Shown: in pieces, positions 63,285 to 64,000 of the stretch
How positions within the stretch are numbered: the stretch's first letter is position 1
Layout of the letters: the number at the start of each line of letters is the position of its first letter
Origin: Ampelomyces quisqualis
Lineage: Eukaryota; Ascomycota; Dothideomycetes; Pleosporales; Phaeosphaeriaceae
Direction of reading: 5' to 3'
Assembly: GCA_018398575.1 (NCBI GenBank)
Contig: JAGTXZ010000014.1
Location: 1,426,001-1,490,000, forward strand
Length of the DNA: 64,000 nucleotides
Translations under genes and position numbers: made by a program
The notes under the pieces: model-generated
What the model was told of the DNA's origin: nothing
Database searches by the model: none
The model's input: the letters and a program-made list of their open reading frames with translations, nothing else

Positions 63285-63407
63285 GGTATTACTATTATTG
63301 CTTAGTATAGTAGAGTATAGTTAAGAGCTATCTAGTAGCTAGTAGTATAGTTGTTCTAATAGTGTTGCGGATATTGCTAACTCTAATAACGTTAAATTTT
63401 CCTAGCA
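63285..63407 (+). mobile_element. FB-like transposon terminus
   Basis: AGTATAGTTAAGAGCTATCT, TTCTAATAGTGTTG, GATATTGCTAAC and TTTTCCTAGCA followed by TA parallel the last ~100 bases of the FB right end at 40,020-40,122. Further in, the sequence does not match the FB hairpin arms, so this may be the end of a longer relative. Confidence 0.5.
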
Positions 63408-63409
63408 TA

Positions 63410-63941
63410 GTATAGAAACTAGAGTAGAGCTAGCTAAGTACTAATTTAAAATATAGTAAGTATATAGATATATATATCTAGCGTATAGCTAGGTAATAAG
63501 TAAAGCTAGAATAACTCTAGTCTAGTACTATAGTAAGATTACTATACTATATAAATATAGGTACCTATACTAAGAGAAAGTAAGTTAAAGAGTATATAAT
63601 AGGCTAAACTTTACCTAGCTCTTTACCTTTTTAAGAAGAGCTCTACCTAGTTATTTTATCTTTTTATAAACTAGTATATAGAAAGAGTCTATAAGCCTTT
63701 TTTTAGACCTATAGAAGAACTTAAGAAATATAACTCTTTCTAGTACCTTATTATTCTATCTTTATAGGCTAGCCTATAATAAAACTAGATATCTAGTATC
63801 TAACAGTTTAGGTAATAAGTATTTCAAATTAAGTATTAATAATCTAGATCTAATCTCTTAAGTTTATATTAAGAAGGTTAGTTAGTATAGAATAAATTAA
63901 TAAGTTTTATACTCTTTCTTTAATACCTATTATTTTTAATA
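63410..63941 (+). mobile_element. Diverged Copia LTR, 3' end
   Basis: The last ~150 bases follow the Copia-1 LTR end: AATAATCTAGATCTAAT (AGTAATCTAGATCCAAT), GTTAGTATAGAATAAATTAA, then ATACCTATTATTTTTAATA, where Copia-1 ends TTACCTATCATTTTTAACA. The left boundary is not clear. After 63,941 would come the interior of another Copia element, cut by the window edge. Confidence 0.45.
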
Positions 63942-64000
63942 GATAAGTATTATTAATAAGTACTATAAACTTATTACTTATCTTTAGCTAATACTCTATA
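63942..64000. other. Possible start of Copia interior
   Basis: AT-rich; GATAAGTATTATT may be a decayed primer-binding site. Too short to say more. Confidence 0.2.

Noticed and set aside
1..64000. Mitochondrial genome or plasmid as the source of the AT-richness
   Set aside because: LTR retrotransposons with TSDs, RIP-type stops and chromodomains indicate nuclear DNA. No mitochondrial genes, tRNAs or rRNAs were seen.
1..64000. Subtelomere with telomere repeats
   Set aside because: No TTAGGG/CCCTAA array is present in the window.

Overview
The window looks like a gene-empty, AT-rich heterochromatic block of a filamentous ascomycete (Pezizomycotina). Two things point there. First, it holds nested Copia and Ty3/Gypsy LTR retrotransposons, DNA-transposon remnants and hairpin elements. 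Second, almost all of it shows repeat-induced point mutation (RIP): CpA and TpG are nearly absent from long stretches, TpA is very common, and the decayed reading frames are broken mainly by TAG/TAA where Gln (CAG/CAA) or Trp (TGG) is expected. I found no intact protein gene and no rRNA, tRNA or CRISPR. Every coding entry below is a relic read through these stops. Boundaries are exact where LTR ends and target-site duplications (TSDs) are visible and approximate elsewhere.

Layout. 1-409: right end of a hairpin element (FB). 0.41-2.3 kb: unassigned, with a plus-strand relic. 2.5-6.4 kb: minus-strand Copia relic (Copia-2) with RNase H, RT and integrase. 6,450-13,141: an old Copia LTR split by a nearly complete Copia of the same family (Copia-1, 7,002-12,922, TSD AAGCT). 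13,142-13,574: truncated inverted LTR of that family. About 13.95-14.46 kb: a relic with an extended match to the histone H3 fold. 14.7-14.9 kb: FB end. 14.9-22.1 kb: large unidentified minus-strand relic. 22.1-24.5 kb: unassigned, with tandem duplications. 24.9-26.3 kb: pogo-type DDE transposase relic.

26,692-49,693 is a minus-strand Gypsy element (Gypsy-L, about 12 kb when its inserts are removed) of the clade whose RNase H reads GWGxxLxQ and RYESGxW. Its 3' half was invaded by a chromodomain Gypsy (Gypsy-C1, 29,284-39,099, TSD TAATT) and by an FB element (39,279-40,122). Gypsy-C1 is itself chimeric, with two overlapping 3' segments joined through another FB element. 49.7-63.3 kb is a second large unidentified relic on the plus strand, split by a full-length Gypsy-C2 (52,924-60,054, TSD CAAAC). 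It ends at an FB-like terminus (63,407), followed by the end of a diverged Copia LTR (about 63,941).

The insertions are of different ages. Gypsy-L, Copia-2 and the unidentified relics are RIP-saturated, Gypsy-C2 is less so, and Copia-1 and the 35.2-36.0 kb FB element still keep many CpA/TpG sites. The most unusual items are the H3-like relic, the FB hairpin elements acting as recombination junctions, a Cys-rich downstream ORF in the chromodomain Gypsy, an apparent antisense ORF in Gypsy-L, and the loss of the second catalytic Asp of reverse transcriptase in all four retrotransposon families.
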